The notes under the pieces are model-generated. The model was given only the letters and a program-made list of their open reading frames with translations, was not told where the DNA came from and made no database searches. Source: Thalassia testudinum (Eukaryota > Streptophyta > Magnoliopsida > Alismatales > Hydrocharitaceae). From it: a stretch of DNA of 64,000 nt. The stretch lies in assembly GCA_037157565.1 (NCBI GenBank), contig JAZHRO010000014.1, positions 104,563,501-104,627,500 of the forward strand, read 5' to 3'. Position numbers and translations under genes: made by a program. Below are positions 33,374-44,933 of this stretch, piece by piece; position 1 is the first letter of the stretch; the number at the start of each line of letters is the position of its first letter.

Positions 33374-34806
33374 AAAAGCATTAAGGATAGCCCTGGGTGA
33401 GAGGTAACCCATTATTTTTCCTGCTTTCCTTTTTCTTTCTTTTCCCAGGTTTTGACCATCCTGATTCTGACCTTCCTTTCACTCAAGTGATATCTTTTCC
33501 CTTCCTTATGCATGCGAACATTGCATATCTTGAACATGGGAGGTGTTTTAAATTTTGATAGTTATTTCAGGATTTTCAAAACCCAAAAAAAATGACAAAA
33601 AAATAATTCTTTTTGCATGCATTTCCATCAAAAAAAATCATAAAATACTTTTTGAGGAAATTTTGAAAAGTCAGCATTAAGGTTGAGACTTCAATTCAAA
33701 AAGGTAAACTTTGGGATTTAATCTTTAACAAACTAGGGACAAAGATGTGAATCCGTTTGTTAGAATTTTTAAGTCTATCAAACTTAGACTAGATTAGGTA
33801 TTCTTTGAAAAATTCCTTCTGAACACTAATTCAGGTAACCTGATTTTATTTAGCAACCTTAATAGTACTTGGCTTAGGTCTTAATCCAAAACCTTGAATC
33901 TCTTTTGAAAATCTTGTGTCAAACACTTCACACACAAAACCAACACAACCCAAGCCCCAAAAGCATTCAAATATTTATTTAAAAATGCCCCCTATTTTGG
34001 CCTTGGTAAAAGTCTGAGGCAGATGATTGGTGTGAGTTCCTACTACCAAGAAGGAGGAAAATACCTCTTTTGAGGATGTGATGTCAACATGTTACTGCCT
34101 TGGCATTTCTCTATATCTATATTTCATATATTTAGACGGAGCATTAAGGTGCATTTTGCAACTCAAGTGTCTTGGACTGTGCTCTACCAATAGCGTCGAA
34201 GCAAGAGATTGAGTTAGCCTAGAGCACCCCTTTACATCGCTTTGTGTTTTGGGGTTGTGAGCTCTTGGGGAGTGTCTTGGAAGTTGCTATCTCGAAGTAC
34301 CGGTGCCAAAGTACCCTCGAGGATTGATAACAGGAATGATGATCCCGACACATCTATATTAGGACTGATCCGAGGCTAGGCATGGGCGAGCAACAAAAAT
34401 AGTCAGAAAAAAAAATTAGAAAAAGTTTCAAAAACACAATCGCATAAATTTATTATCCCAAAAATGTTGGCAACTCACAAGCAGTGACACTTGATTCTTC
34501 ATAGTTATACAAGTTGCGAATCGGATTCATGAGCCAAGGAAGTCTTAACCGCAAAAACAATTTCGGGTTATTTGAATTAGAAAAGGGTTAATTCGTGAAT
34601 TCTTGAATGATACATTGGTCCTAATTAATCTAACCCTTAGATCCAAAAATGAATCCCGATGTTTTATCATTAACAAATCTCTTACCTTCCTTATTCTCAA
34701 TCAACCAAAGTCCCGTACTAGTGCTTTCCTCAAAAGTAAAAAATTAGTTTTTCCGAAAAACATCCTTTTAGGAATTTAGTTTTGCAATGAAACTAGCAAA
34801 AAGATA
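33374..34806 (+). other. E4 3' untranslated region
   Basis: It opens with a GTGAGAGGTAACCCA motif, like the GGGAGGCAACCCA word that follows integrase in many plant Ty3/gypsy elements. The jump from the protease tail to this motif suggests that RT to integrase was lost here. No ORF of note in the remainder. Confidence 0.6.
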
Positions 34807-34818
34807 AGCATGGGGGTG
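34807..34818 (+). promoter_or_regulatory. E4 polypurine tract
   Basis: AGCATGGGGGTG directly before the LTR start TGATAAATGCC. Confidence 0.87.
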
Positions 34819-35657
34819 TGATAAATGCCATTTTACCATCACTACTATGGCTAAAAACATATCTAGCTCTTAGGTTTTGCACATTGCATTATGATTTTGG
34901 GTTGCATTTAGAAATTTCCTAGCATAGGCATGCAGTGCATTGTTTTTGCATTTTTAAATCTTTATTTCAGTATCAGGGATGAACAGATTTAGAATATCCC
35001 ACAAACCCTAGCATTGAGAAAGTTAGAAGATGAAGGAGAAGCTCAATTCAGCAAGATCCCAATTGAATCCAGCTCAACTCAGTTGGATTCCAGCTTAGTC
35101 CAGCTCAACCCAGCTAGTTCTAGCTCATCTCAGCTCCATTTAGCTCACCTCAGCTGAATGGCAGCTTAGGCCAGCTCAACTCAACTAAACCCAACTCCTC
35201 CCAACTTTATTCAATCCATGGAAGCTCCACTTGATCATGTTTAGCTACTGCCATCAAATAGCTAAGCCTGGTCAGCTAATGAAGTCCACAACCAGCTTAG
35301 GGAAACTCAACACTAGCTCATGAAGACTCACCCTACCTCAACTTAGTTTAGATTGTCAACTAACCTAAGCTAGCTAGCTTAGCTACTAGGGAGTCTTCAT
35401 GGAGATCAGAACTAGCTCTCCTCAGCACTAGAATAGTTGAGTCCAGCTCAACTTAGCTAAACCTACTAAACTTAATAACTAGCTAAGCTAAGTAGCTGAG
35501 CTCCTAAGAAGACCTTCTTCAGCAATAGTCAGCTCCAACAGACTCAAAGCATCTCAAGCCTCCTTCTTCTCGGCTAAACCCTAGCTACTCCACTACTCTA
35601 CAAGCTAAGCTAAGCTAGCTTAACTTATCTCCACCTAGCTCTCCTACTCATGGCCGA
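34819..35657 (+). repeat. E4 3' LTR, part 1
   Basis: It matches the beginning of S1 (26724 onward) and includes the AGCT-rich array at 35045-35640. It is interrupted by S2 after GCCGA (35653-35657). Confidence 0.88.
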
Positions 35658-36096
35658 TGTTCGAGCCCAGATAGGTTGTGTTAATACGGTGATTTTATCG
35701 TTGAAATGCGTATAGTGGTTAACCTAATTCGAGCCTAACCATCTCTTTACAAAATTTTTAACCTGGCCTACTTGATTTTATCTTGGTCACTTTTAGGCCC
35801 AGGGTCGAACTCAGGGAAGTGGGATTAGAAGAAGTTTCTACGCCTTACCTACAATGAATCTCTTCTGTTCGTTTATTATGTTTTTGGTGTTTTTTCTATT
35901 TAAGATTTTTTTCTGATAATTTTTGTCCTTGAGGTACACCCTCAAAATTAGGTTCTTGGCTTTGAGCCAAATTAGGGTTTCCAAAACTGGTCCTGCTATT
36001 CGCAAGACTGAGTACCTGCAAGTCAAGGATTATCTTTTCTCTTTTGTATATTTTTTTTTATCTTTTTACTGACAGCAAAGAGAAACAGAAATAAAG

Positions 36097-36580
36097 TAAA
36101 TATAGTATATATATATGTATATATTATATATGTATATAGGGGTGGGGGTGGAGGTGGAGATGGCATGTAGCACGGTGTCGAGTCGGTCATTGTCTAGGAA
36201 GACACAACCAATAGGACGAAGTGCTGCGTGGAGTGTAGGATGGATGGGTGGAAGATGTATGTGAAGACCCTTTCTGTACGCGTGTATCAGGGAATATCAG
36301 CAACTGGTGCAGATATTCCCGTGATACAACGTATGGTAGGTGATATGAAAATATATATATATATATGTATGTATATATGTAAATATATATATCTATATGT
36401 ATATATATATATATGGTTATAATTATATAAGTGTATATGTAGCTATATATGTGTGTGTGTGTATATATATATATATATGTAAATATATGTATAGATAGAT
36501 GTATGTATATGTATGTATATATATATATATTTCTAATTAGATATATGTATGTATGTATATATCACTATATACAGATATAG

Positions 36581-36615
<35 letters not shown>

Positions 36616-36700
36616 GTAATAAATGTATATAGTTATATATATATATATATATATATTAGTATGTCTCTATGTATATAATGTAGATATATATATATATATC

Positions 36701-36734
<34 letters not shown>

Positions 36735-36985
36735 TGTATCTATTTATAATTATAGATATATGTATATATGTATGTATATTTGTGTATATATATATATATG
36801 TATAAGTCTATGTGTATATATATGTGTATATATATATATATATATGTATCTATACTTATACTTAGTTATATAGGTGCTACTATATGTATAGATATAAGTA
36901 TATATATATATGTATATAAATATATATATATAAATATATATTTGTATATATATATATATAAGTATATAGTAGTGTATAAGTGAGT
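36097..36985. repeat. TA/TGTA microsatellite inside S2
   Basis: About 0.9 kb of (TA)n with (TGTA)n and (GTGT)n stretches. The purest TGTA run is about 36706-36740. In the LTR's own direction it lies between the promoter part and the U5 motif, that is, in R/U5. ORFs here are low-complexity artefacts. Confidence 0.95.
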
Positions 36986-38163
36986 GGGTGTGTGTACGAG
37001 AGTGTGTGTATGTGTGTGTATGTGTCTGCTGAGGGAGTGAGAGAGTGCTGTGAGAGAGAGAGAGAGAGCGAGAGACTGCTGGAGTGAAGAAGCGTCGTGT
37101 TAAGCCATCTGGAGCCCCAGCAGCCGTCGTCTGATGCCACGCGCACGTGTAGGCACGTAGGCACACGAAGACTTGCGTGCACACAGGAGGGAGCAGGCGT
37201 GGGAGGAAGGATCGCAGCGCACCGCGCTGCGCGAAGAGGCAGGAGCTGAAGCAGGCAAAGATGTGGGCGCTGAAGCGAGCAAATGCAGACGCGAGAGCGG
37301 GCACGGAGAGAGACGTGGGCGCGGGCGTGCGCGGACCGGCTGGCGCCGGTAGCGGCGCGGAGAGAGAGCACCGGGTGACCGGATAAGTGAGAAACTTACC
37401 GGTCACCGCACTATAGCCACAGTGTCGCGCTCTCTAGCGTGAACAGTGGCTACAATGCGCGCTCGGCTCGCGCGACCGCCTGTACCCGATTCAGTGTGTG
37501 CAGATGCTGTGGAGCGGCTGGCGCACGCGCGGAAGAGGCTACGCCAGCTGCTGGCGTGCACGGAGAGAGGCGAGGGCAGCCTGCTGGCGTGCGCGTGGAA
37601 CAGGCACCTGAGGTGCATGGAGGCCTACGCTGCTACTGCTGAGGCCATACTGCTGCTGATGTGGAGCTTGAGCTTCAAAGCTTGAAGCTCGTGTCAATGG
37701 CGGCGATGGGCTGGAACGACGAAATAGAGGAGAGAACCACCATGCCCACCGGCTCTTTGATGAGCTGGGCGGTGGTGGGACTCACAGTGGTGGTTGTATA
37801 CCACTGTGAGTTACTCCTGCCAACAACGTGGCTCCTCAGAAGGAGGAGAGGCTGCGTATGGAAGGGAGAGGGGAGGAGACAGCCTAGAAGGGAAGGAAGG
37901 TGTTGTTTTTGTGTGGACCAGGCCCTCCTCAAAGAAGAAAGCTGTGCCCTTTTTAAAGAGGAAGAAGGCAAGCACAGCCATGCCCTGGCTGTGCATGCAG
38001 CTGCAGGGAGTGCTTGCTGCAGAGAATGGCGCGAGGAAGGTCCAACCATGCCATGCATCCACGGATAAGAAAGTCAAATAAAAATAAAGATGGTGAATTT
38101 ACGAGGCAGCACTTGAGGACAACGTAAATTTCAAGGCCATTTTATTCACTCTCCTCCCCTCTC

Positions 38164-38189
38164 AAATAAATGCATGCATGCATTTATTT
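38164..38189. repeat. 26-bp perfect palindrome with CATGCATG core in S2
   Basis: The left arm AAATAAATGCATG is followed by its reverse complement. It is conserved without change at 63086-63111 in the inverted copy. It lies about 100 bp inside the LTR start, in U3, and contains overlapping RY (CATGCA) words. Confidence 0.9.
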
Positions 38190-38284
38190 TCACAAATGCG
38201 ACTATGGTTACCTAATATGCACTAGCAATGCTAGGAAATAGCACAAGATGGCACAATTGTAGGTGTATTTTTGCTGTGCAATCA

Positions 38285-38504
38285 GCCGACCACCCCTTCA
38301 CTTAAGCCTCCAACTTCCCTCCTTGTTGGCACCAACATGTAGCAACCACCAAGTCCCCTTCACAACCCTTCAACATGGCGCCAACATGAAGCATCTCTTC
38401 ACCCACAACCACTACCATAACTACCCTAGTTGGTGCCAAAAATAAAGACCCACAACCCTCCATTTTGTGCCAACACAAGACTCTATCTCCACCCTACACC
38501 CATG
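38285..38504 (+). repeat. E4 3' LTR, part 2
   Basis: C/A-rich sequence with repeated TTGGCACCAA / GGCGCCAA words like 27840-27960 of S1. It is bounded by S2 and S3. Confidence 0.75.
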
Positions 38505-40557
38505 TAATAGGTACACTTTAGTGGACTAATTTAGTGCCTAAGTGCATTATTATTAGACAGGAATTTAAATTAGAGCATGCATTATGTTGATCAAATTTAT
38601 TAAGACTTGGATTTCCAGCATTTCATGTACGTTAATTGATTAACTACATTTGAGGAAGGATTAATTTTTAGGAGTCCAATTTAATCATCATTACATTTAA
38701 TTTCTGAACGAGATCAATATGGATTGTCTCTTGATAATTCTTAACAAGTTAGGAAATAAGTGATATCATATATTTTCCAATCAATGCCACCCTCTCTTTA
38801 TGATTTCCTTCCTTACTCTCTCTCTCCCTCAAATCTCTCCCTGATTCTCTCTCATTCTCTTGAAGGACAGGATCATCATCTCCTCCTCACAAGGAGGAGA
38901 GTCCTCTCTCCACCAGAACCAACCACCACAGTGTCTTGCCCACACCCTCACCACCACGCTTCCACCACCTTGTGCCACCAACTGCGACAACCATGTCCAC
39001 CACCACATCTCACCCACAAACTCGCCAACTCCATCATCGCGGTTAGTGGTGGCAGCACCAGCATCCGCAACCGTGACGACTCGGCATCGACTACTTTCAC
39101 CACGATGACCTCCACACCACCACCGTGTCCGCTACTGCGTCCTTGACTTGCCACAGCATCTCATCGCCACTGCATCAACATCCATGACTATGATCTTCCT
39201 CGACATTGACCTCTCCGCTTACTTGCAACCGCACCGCGACTTCCGCCTACGAACATCGATGTGCACCGTCCTTCATTTAAGACATCCGGGAACCTCCCCG
39301 GACGTCTAGAGACCGCACCTACCTCAGCATTCTTTTCTTCGCTAACCATGACAGGAGGCCATCACCTCCTCACCAACGTGACATCCACCCGCCCTCTTCT
39401 TCCTTTGCATGTGTTCATGCCCATGGAAAGACCAACGCCCCCTCATAATCTTCCTCACATCTGCTGCATGCACGAAGGGCCCCCTATGCTCATCAACACC
39501 TCCAGCAGGCATTCCTCTCACGCATAGCCCCCTTACACAGCACCAACACCTTTGCAAGCACAACGTGTGTCCTCGAGCAGTAGCCCCTCGTGTGCACCAC
39601 CTCCTTGCATACGCCCTCCATAGCACACATCCTCACCCTTGCTTACGTAGCAGCAGGCCGGCCTCCCCCTCCTCTTCTTCTTATTCTTCTCCGTCATCCA
39701 AAAGAAGGAACCCAACACCACTGTTGGCCCTCCTCCTCGCAGCCATCGACTCTAGCCATGAAGCTTCGCTCCGCCACCTCCAACGGACTCATCTCGACCC
39801 CCTGATCACAACCATGCCTTCAAGCACACCAATCAGCCATCATCTTGTGGCTGGAGAGCTTCATCGCTAGCGACCACCTTAGCTCTAGCCAGCCACCTCA
39901 GACCACCATCGTCGACACCATCATCGCCCACACGTAGCCCTCATCACGACCAACCTCTTCCGAGCTTCCCACAACCCGCCATCTCCTCTTCTTCACGTAC
40001 TCACGAGGGGAAGAATTCCTCTGTTTTTGGTTCAATTAGTATTTACCAAAAATGCCATTGCCATATCATTATTCCTTTATTTGATGCATTAAATATATTA
40101 AGGTAAATTTGCAACAGTGTGCTTACGCTTTCTCGTATTTGTTTTCTCTTGTTATGCACTTCACTGCATATTAGATTTGGACTCAGATTTGCACAACTTC
40201 TCTCTAGTATGAGTGCCATTGGAAATTACATGAGATGCCACTACTGATCACATCTTTATGGAATATTTTATTGAGAAAAAATTACGCACGTAACCTTACG
40301 TTCACGAATTATTGTGTGTCTTCTTCTTTTCGTCGCATTTTACAGCAAATTTGGGCACAAATCCCACACTCGATTGGGCGAACATGAAGGAAAAATATTC
40401 ATGAATTTATTATTGTCATTCCTCCTTGTGAATACGACCTGACTCTTCGTGTTAGTTTTACTGATAAATATTTTTGTTCAGGATTTTCTACCACGATTTC
40501 CATTACTACAATGACATATTTTTCTAATGTATTTCTACAAGAGAAATCTCCCGATCA
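38505..40557 (+). repeat. S3: solo LTR, about 2.05 kb
   Basis: It is flanked by CCATG at 38500-38504 and 40558-40562. It carries the LTR U5 motif CCTCCTTGTGAATACGACC at 40421-40439, about 120 bp before its right end, so it reads on the plus strand. The interior is C-rich (38870-39990) with no credible gene. The ends are TA...CA rather than TG...CA, so either the first base pair has mutated or the left border is off by a base or two. Confidence 0.65.
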
Positions 40558-41791
40558 CCATGCACTAACTCCATCTCCACCATACATCTTTGGTGCCAAA
40601 AACAAACCCCCTAACCACACCACAATTGGAACCAACTCAACCTAAACCCTACCACCCTACACCCTCTCATATGGCGCCATTTAACCTCCACCCTCCATCA
40701 TATAACCACCATAATATAAGCCTATCCTAACTCTACAAGTATCCACTCCAACCTTAACCCTAACCCCACCAAGCGTTGGCGCCAACCACACCTAACCTAA
40801 CCCTTAACCACCATCTCCACATCCCTCATGTTGGCACCAACTATCCTCCACCATTGATTGCATAACCACCATTACAAAAACACATCCTAACCCTACATCA
40901 ATAGCCAAGCCACCTAACCTAGGGTTACAAAGGTGGCGCCAAAATTGTTCCCTTCCTAACCTATTTATACCTCCATTAACTACCACCAAAAACACATCTT
41001 TGGCTTACACAATTCACTACCTAGATACAACCTAAATTCGGCCAAGAAAGGAGAGGAGAAAAGAAGATTAAGGAGGCAAATCTTGCCTCCTTGGTGCCTT
41101 CTTCTTCTTCCCTTCTTCCAAGCCAAGGATCAACCCTAAAGAGGACGGCCAGGAAAAGGAGAGTTCAACATGGTGCATGTCCACCTTGGAGGAGGATATA
41201 GGAGGAGGATACCAAGAGCACGAGGAGTTCTCTTCTTAGTGAGGGAGCAACCGCACTTGGAGCGAGAACATCTTCACTACTTGGAGGATTTGTTTTCTTC
41301 ATCTTTTCAGTCTCTCTTTTGTATTAGCTAATTGGTATTTTATAATAAGCATTTCGCTACCGGTACTCTATTTCATTAGAAATACAAATGTTCTATTTTC
41401 CTTTCTATTTCTATCTTTATTTTCTAGTAATTTCTTTCCTGTAGTTTAGTGCAGCACACTCTTCCCTTCTAGTTACCCTAGGCACAATTGCCTAAGGTGA
41501 GCTTAGAAGGGAAGATCTTTATTGTCACATAGGCATAGTTTCTTTTACATGTTTTGCATAATCAATCCCTGATTACTTCTCAAAACCCTAAGAAAATATA
41601 AAAATCAAAAATGCAAAAAGAAGATTTGAGTTAGTGAGAGAGAGAAGATATTTTGATAGTAAGAATTTGGCCTCCTTATATGACCCTAGATACTTTACCT
41701 TATCTAGGAATATAAATTTAAAAGTTGGTCGATTTTACGCGTTGCAACGATTTAAAAATTCTCTTCATAAAACCATGTAAATTTCGTATCA
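40558..41791 (+). repeat. E4 3' LTR, part 3
   Basis: From 40907 it aligns with the E4 5' LTR (23796-24677) and ends CGTATCA. TATA-like CCTATTTATACC is near 40963. The three parts add up to about 2.3 kb, matching S1 (2.2 kb). Confidence 0.85.
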
Positions 41792-41937
41792 ACTAGGTAG
41801 AAGGGTGGGACCCCTTGGACACCCCTCACGGTGAGACACCACTAGAGGTTAACGTGGTTACCGCATCGACCTTTCTTGTCACTAGTTGGTCCAAATAGAC
41901 AAGGCCTTAACGAGTGCGGAATGCATTGGTTTAATTA
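41792..41937 (-). other. Leader fragment of a minus-strand Athila-like element (E5)
   Basis: It resembles E2 leader 14165-14300 (shared words CTACTAGAG, CTCTTGTCACTA, AAGTAGAC-like). It is cut by the E4 LTR on the left and by LTR-A on the right. Confidence 0.5.
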
Positions 41938-42754
41938 TGTCATTGTAGCATGCGTTCGCGACGTCAGTTTTAATTTAAGATTTGGATTTGGTAAGTCTAG
42001 TGTCGATCTCAAGGAGGCATGAATTCAAATTAGTTTTAGTCACTGTGGGTGTCACAAAATAGTAGTGTGGTTTGCTTACGAAAATGAGAGTGAGAGAGAG
42101 AGAGAGTAGGGTTAGAGCTTGCGTTTAAAACATGACAATCACTTTAAGGAGATGTAAACTACGATATAAGAAGCAACATTAACATATAGCATGCAATTAG
42201 AGTTTGTTTACAAATACAACAATAGATGAAAGCTTAAAATGGTGCAACATAAAACTAGAGTAAGAGAGAGTGCGAGGAGGAGGCGAGGAGGTCATGGCGG
42301 TGGAGGGGGGTTCTGTCGGTGGCTTGACAACTCTGGGGTGGGTATGGAGTGTTTGCTAGAGCTAGGAGAGGGCTAGTATTGCATGGAGAGTGTGTGTGAA
42401 TTGAATGCCCTTGAATAGGGTGGTTGAGGGGGTTTATATAGTAGAAGAGGGCTTCCAAAAGAGGTACGAGTCTTTAGCGATGTCCGAGACATCACTAAGT
42501 CCTTTCCAAAAGCGTCGCTGAAGTCCTACACCCACTGGTTCGTGCGCCCATTCTTCTTCTTCTCAAGCCATGCCCACGCATCCTCAGCAGTCGAATCTGA
42601 GGTGCAGATTGCCATCGGACAACTGAGGATGCACCACGTCGGCCCCCTGCCGTGCCCGCGGATGCTACCTTCGGGCGAACCGTGTGCTTGCAACAGAGGC
42701 TGTCCAATCAAGCATCAACGGCTGGGATTGTGCGCGCCAGGGCGCTCTGGATAG
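41938..42754 (-). repeat. LTR-A, first part
   Basis: It carries the U5 motif at 42002-42018 and a TATA box (TATATAAAC on the minus strand, 42432-42440). No primer site lies on its left, so it is probably a solo LTR in the E5 leader. It is interrupted by S4 after GATAG. The left limit is approximate. Confidence 0.65.
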
Positions 42755-44928
42755 TGACAAGCCTGTTTTCAAGTGTTTTGAAATCATCAAAAATCGTAGT
42801 ATAGTCAAGCTAAACGCTCGTCAAATATGATTTGTAAAGATAACGAGACTTGAGTCCCGGTCGTTCGTCTCTGGGAGGCGTTTATGGAAATGCATATTTG
42901 AAATCGATCTCTTTTGCTCTACTTTCTTAAAATCTCATGCCAGCTTATGGTGATTTACGTATTGATGTGCGACATGCTAATTGCCAAAAGATAGTAATTA
43001 AAACTTGCAACTTCAATCACATCAAAAGATGATAACTAAGCACATGGTGATTTTCAACATATATATTTATATATATAAAAGATGATGATGATATCAAAGT
43101 TGCAGAGCACAGGTAGAGGAATGCTTGTACAGGGAAATAAAACTACTCGCTACCAGAAAACGACTGCATACATGAATCTATGGGGGGAATTTTGCATGCA
43201 TCATTGGGAGAGAAGGAACTACACTATTAAGTAGTAAATAAAGCATGTAAATCTAAGGAGAACTATAATCTAATCTAGTAGAAATAAGAGCATTCAGAGG
43301 TGGCTCCGATGGCCTTTGAGTGGTTGAGAGGAGGAGGGGCGGCCAATGGTGCTTAGGTCGGCCCTTAGAGAGAGGTTGGAAAGGTGATCCAGCATCTTGG
43401 CGTAGAGGTGGTGGTGGCCATGGTGAAGCAACTCGTGAAGGTGGAGTGGAGGTGGAATGTAGCTAAGCTAAATGGAAGCCAAGAGTGAATGAGTGCAAAT
43501 GGCCACCCCTTAGGTCTTTTTATAGACCTAAGGGAATCTCTCTAGAGAATTATGGAATTCTCTAGAGAGGCCTATGGTGGGAGCTCATGGGAGAGTGAGA
43601 GAGAGAGAGGATGGATGGTGGTTTTTAGATCCATCAAATGTGGATCTAAAAATTGAATGGCTCTTGGTTGCTAATTTTAGCAACCAAGGCAACAACACAT
43701 GGTAGAGAGTTCTAGAGAACTCTAGGCTAGGTATTTTCGAGTGGATGGTGTGTGTGGGTGTGTGTGGGTCGAAACTTAGGTGGCTAGGTTGATTAGGTTA
43801 GGTTCTAGTGGGTTTAGGTCAAGGTAGGTCTTAAATTAGTGTTGTAAACCCTAATTCACTAAGGTAAAGTGAAATTAAACTTAATACAAGTTTAATTGGG
43901 TGTGTGAAAATCTAATTGAGAGTAAAATAACTCAATTAAATTAGGTCTAGGTCAATTGGACTCTCACTGAGTCCAATTGGATAGTGTGTGCTGAGATCAG
44001 GGCTCAATTGGACTCAATGAGTCCAATTAAATAGACTGAAGAGATTGACCATGATCCAAGTCAATTAGGTTTAGTGAAGACCTAATTATGTCTTTAGGGA
44101 TGTCTAGAGGTGATGTACTAGGGTTAGGGCACCTTAATTTAGGTTCCTATGGGGTTCGAATTGGGTTTAGGGGGTTAGAGATCCAAGATCAAGGCTTGAA
44201 TTCCAAAACAGGAACTGGAGGACAGTATCAGACGTCTAATAAAGTTGTCAGACATCTTATAGTGAAAAATCAGAAGTCCAGACTTGTTGTTCGGATGTCC
44301 AATCAGAGTCAGGAGGGTTTCTAGCTTCTGTCTTAAGTATTCTGCAGAAATTGGACGTCTGACCAAGTGTCTGGACGTTCAATAACACTGTAAAAGTGGG
44401 TTTAAGGTGTGAGGGAGTTGGCTAAGGGTTCTGGATGTCCTATAACTCATCTGGACGTCCAGATAGAGGCTCGAATTAGGGTTTTAGGGTTTCCTAGGGT
44501 GCAGTGACCTAATATAAGGGTGGCTAAGGCTTGGGGAGGCTTCTAGGCTATCCTAGGGCTAGGATGGACCTAAGTTCTGTACAATTTATTGCTTTATTCC
44601 TACTTAATAGAATAGCATACCTTAGCTCCCTTACATTATTATCTACTACATCTAATCTAGGTCTTCTGCTCCAGCTCTGCTGCAACACTAGTTATTCTTT
44701 ATTCTTCAGATCCAGCTTTAGATCCAGCTTCAGATCCAGCTTCTGATCAGCTTATTACCTGCAATTCACATAATGCACTTAATCAGTACATTATAGCATT
44801 ATTTTATGCATAGCTAAAAGAAAGCAGTAAAGATGCAACTAATGCTTATGCATGCATGAATTGTCCTAACCTATGCTAAGTCCTAGCCTAATTTATGTCA
44901 ATTAAGACCTATGATTGCTGCGCAATCA
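42755..44928 (-). repeat. S4: solo LTR, 2174 bp, inserted in LTR-A
   Basis: It begins TGACAAGCC and ends GCGCAATCA on the plus strand, with GATAG at 42750-42754 and 44929-44933. On the minus strand it starts with the hairpin TGATTGCGCAGCAATCA. The U5 motif is at 42859-42880, and the TATA box CTATAAAAAG (minus) at 43516-43525. A perfect 14-bp inverted repeat (43538-43551 / 43556-43569) lies just upstream of the TATA box. Three 12-bp repeats of AGATCCAGCTT type are at 44707-44742. It is the same family as LTR-G. Confidence 0.92.
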
Positions 44929-44933
44929 GATAG

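Larger units (their letters stand above)
35658..38284 (-). repeat. S2: solo LTR, 2627 bp, inserted in the E4 3' LTR
   Basis: It starts TGTTCGAG and ends GCAATCA on the plus strand, with GCCGA on both sides (35653-35657 and 38285-38289). On the minus strand it begins TGATTGCACAGC. It carries the U5 motif at 35803-35818, a long AT microsatellite, a GC-rich middle, and three strong inverted repeats (37374-37407, 37780-37811, 38164-38189). A second copy lies inverted at 62991-64000. Confidence 0.92.
23796..41791 (+). mobile_element. E4: composite gag-protease LTR element without RT or integrase
   Basis: The order on the plus strand is partial 5' LTR, tRNA-Asp-type primer site, leader, gag (split by S1), protease, then a joint near 31308 to the end of another LTR of the same family. 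After this come a second primer site, gag C-terminus, protease, 3' UTR, polypurine tract and 3' LTR (split by S2 and S3). It looks like two tandem copies of one family joined by a deletion. No RT, RNase H or integrase motif is seen. The family shares gag and protease with E1 and E2, so it is an Athila-like group that may be non-autonomous. Confidence 0.78.

Noticed and set aside
36097..36985. AT-rich block as replication origin, scaffold site or centromere satellite
   Set aside because: It lies wholly inside a solo LTR with clean target duplications. The sequence alone gives no further support.
36228..37371. Several long frames over the AT repeat (Tyr/Ile repeats)
   Set aside because: Pure translation of TA/TGTA microsatellite.
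37661..38068. 135-residue frame in S2, possible gene captured by an LTR
   Set aside because: The inverted copy at 63188-63611 has the same DNA, but the frame is shifted and broken. It also lies antisense to the LTR. Not conserved as protein.
39409..39870. 153-residue frame in S3
   Set aside because: It comes from C-rich DNA with low stop density. No domain, Pro/Ser/His-heavy, no counterpart.
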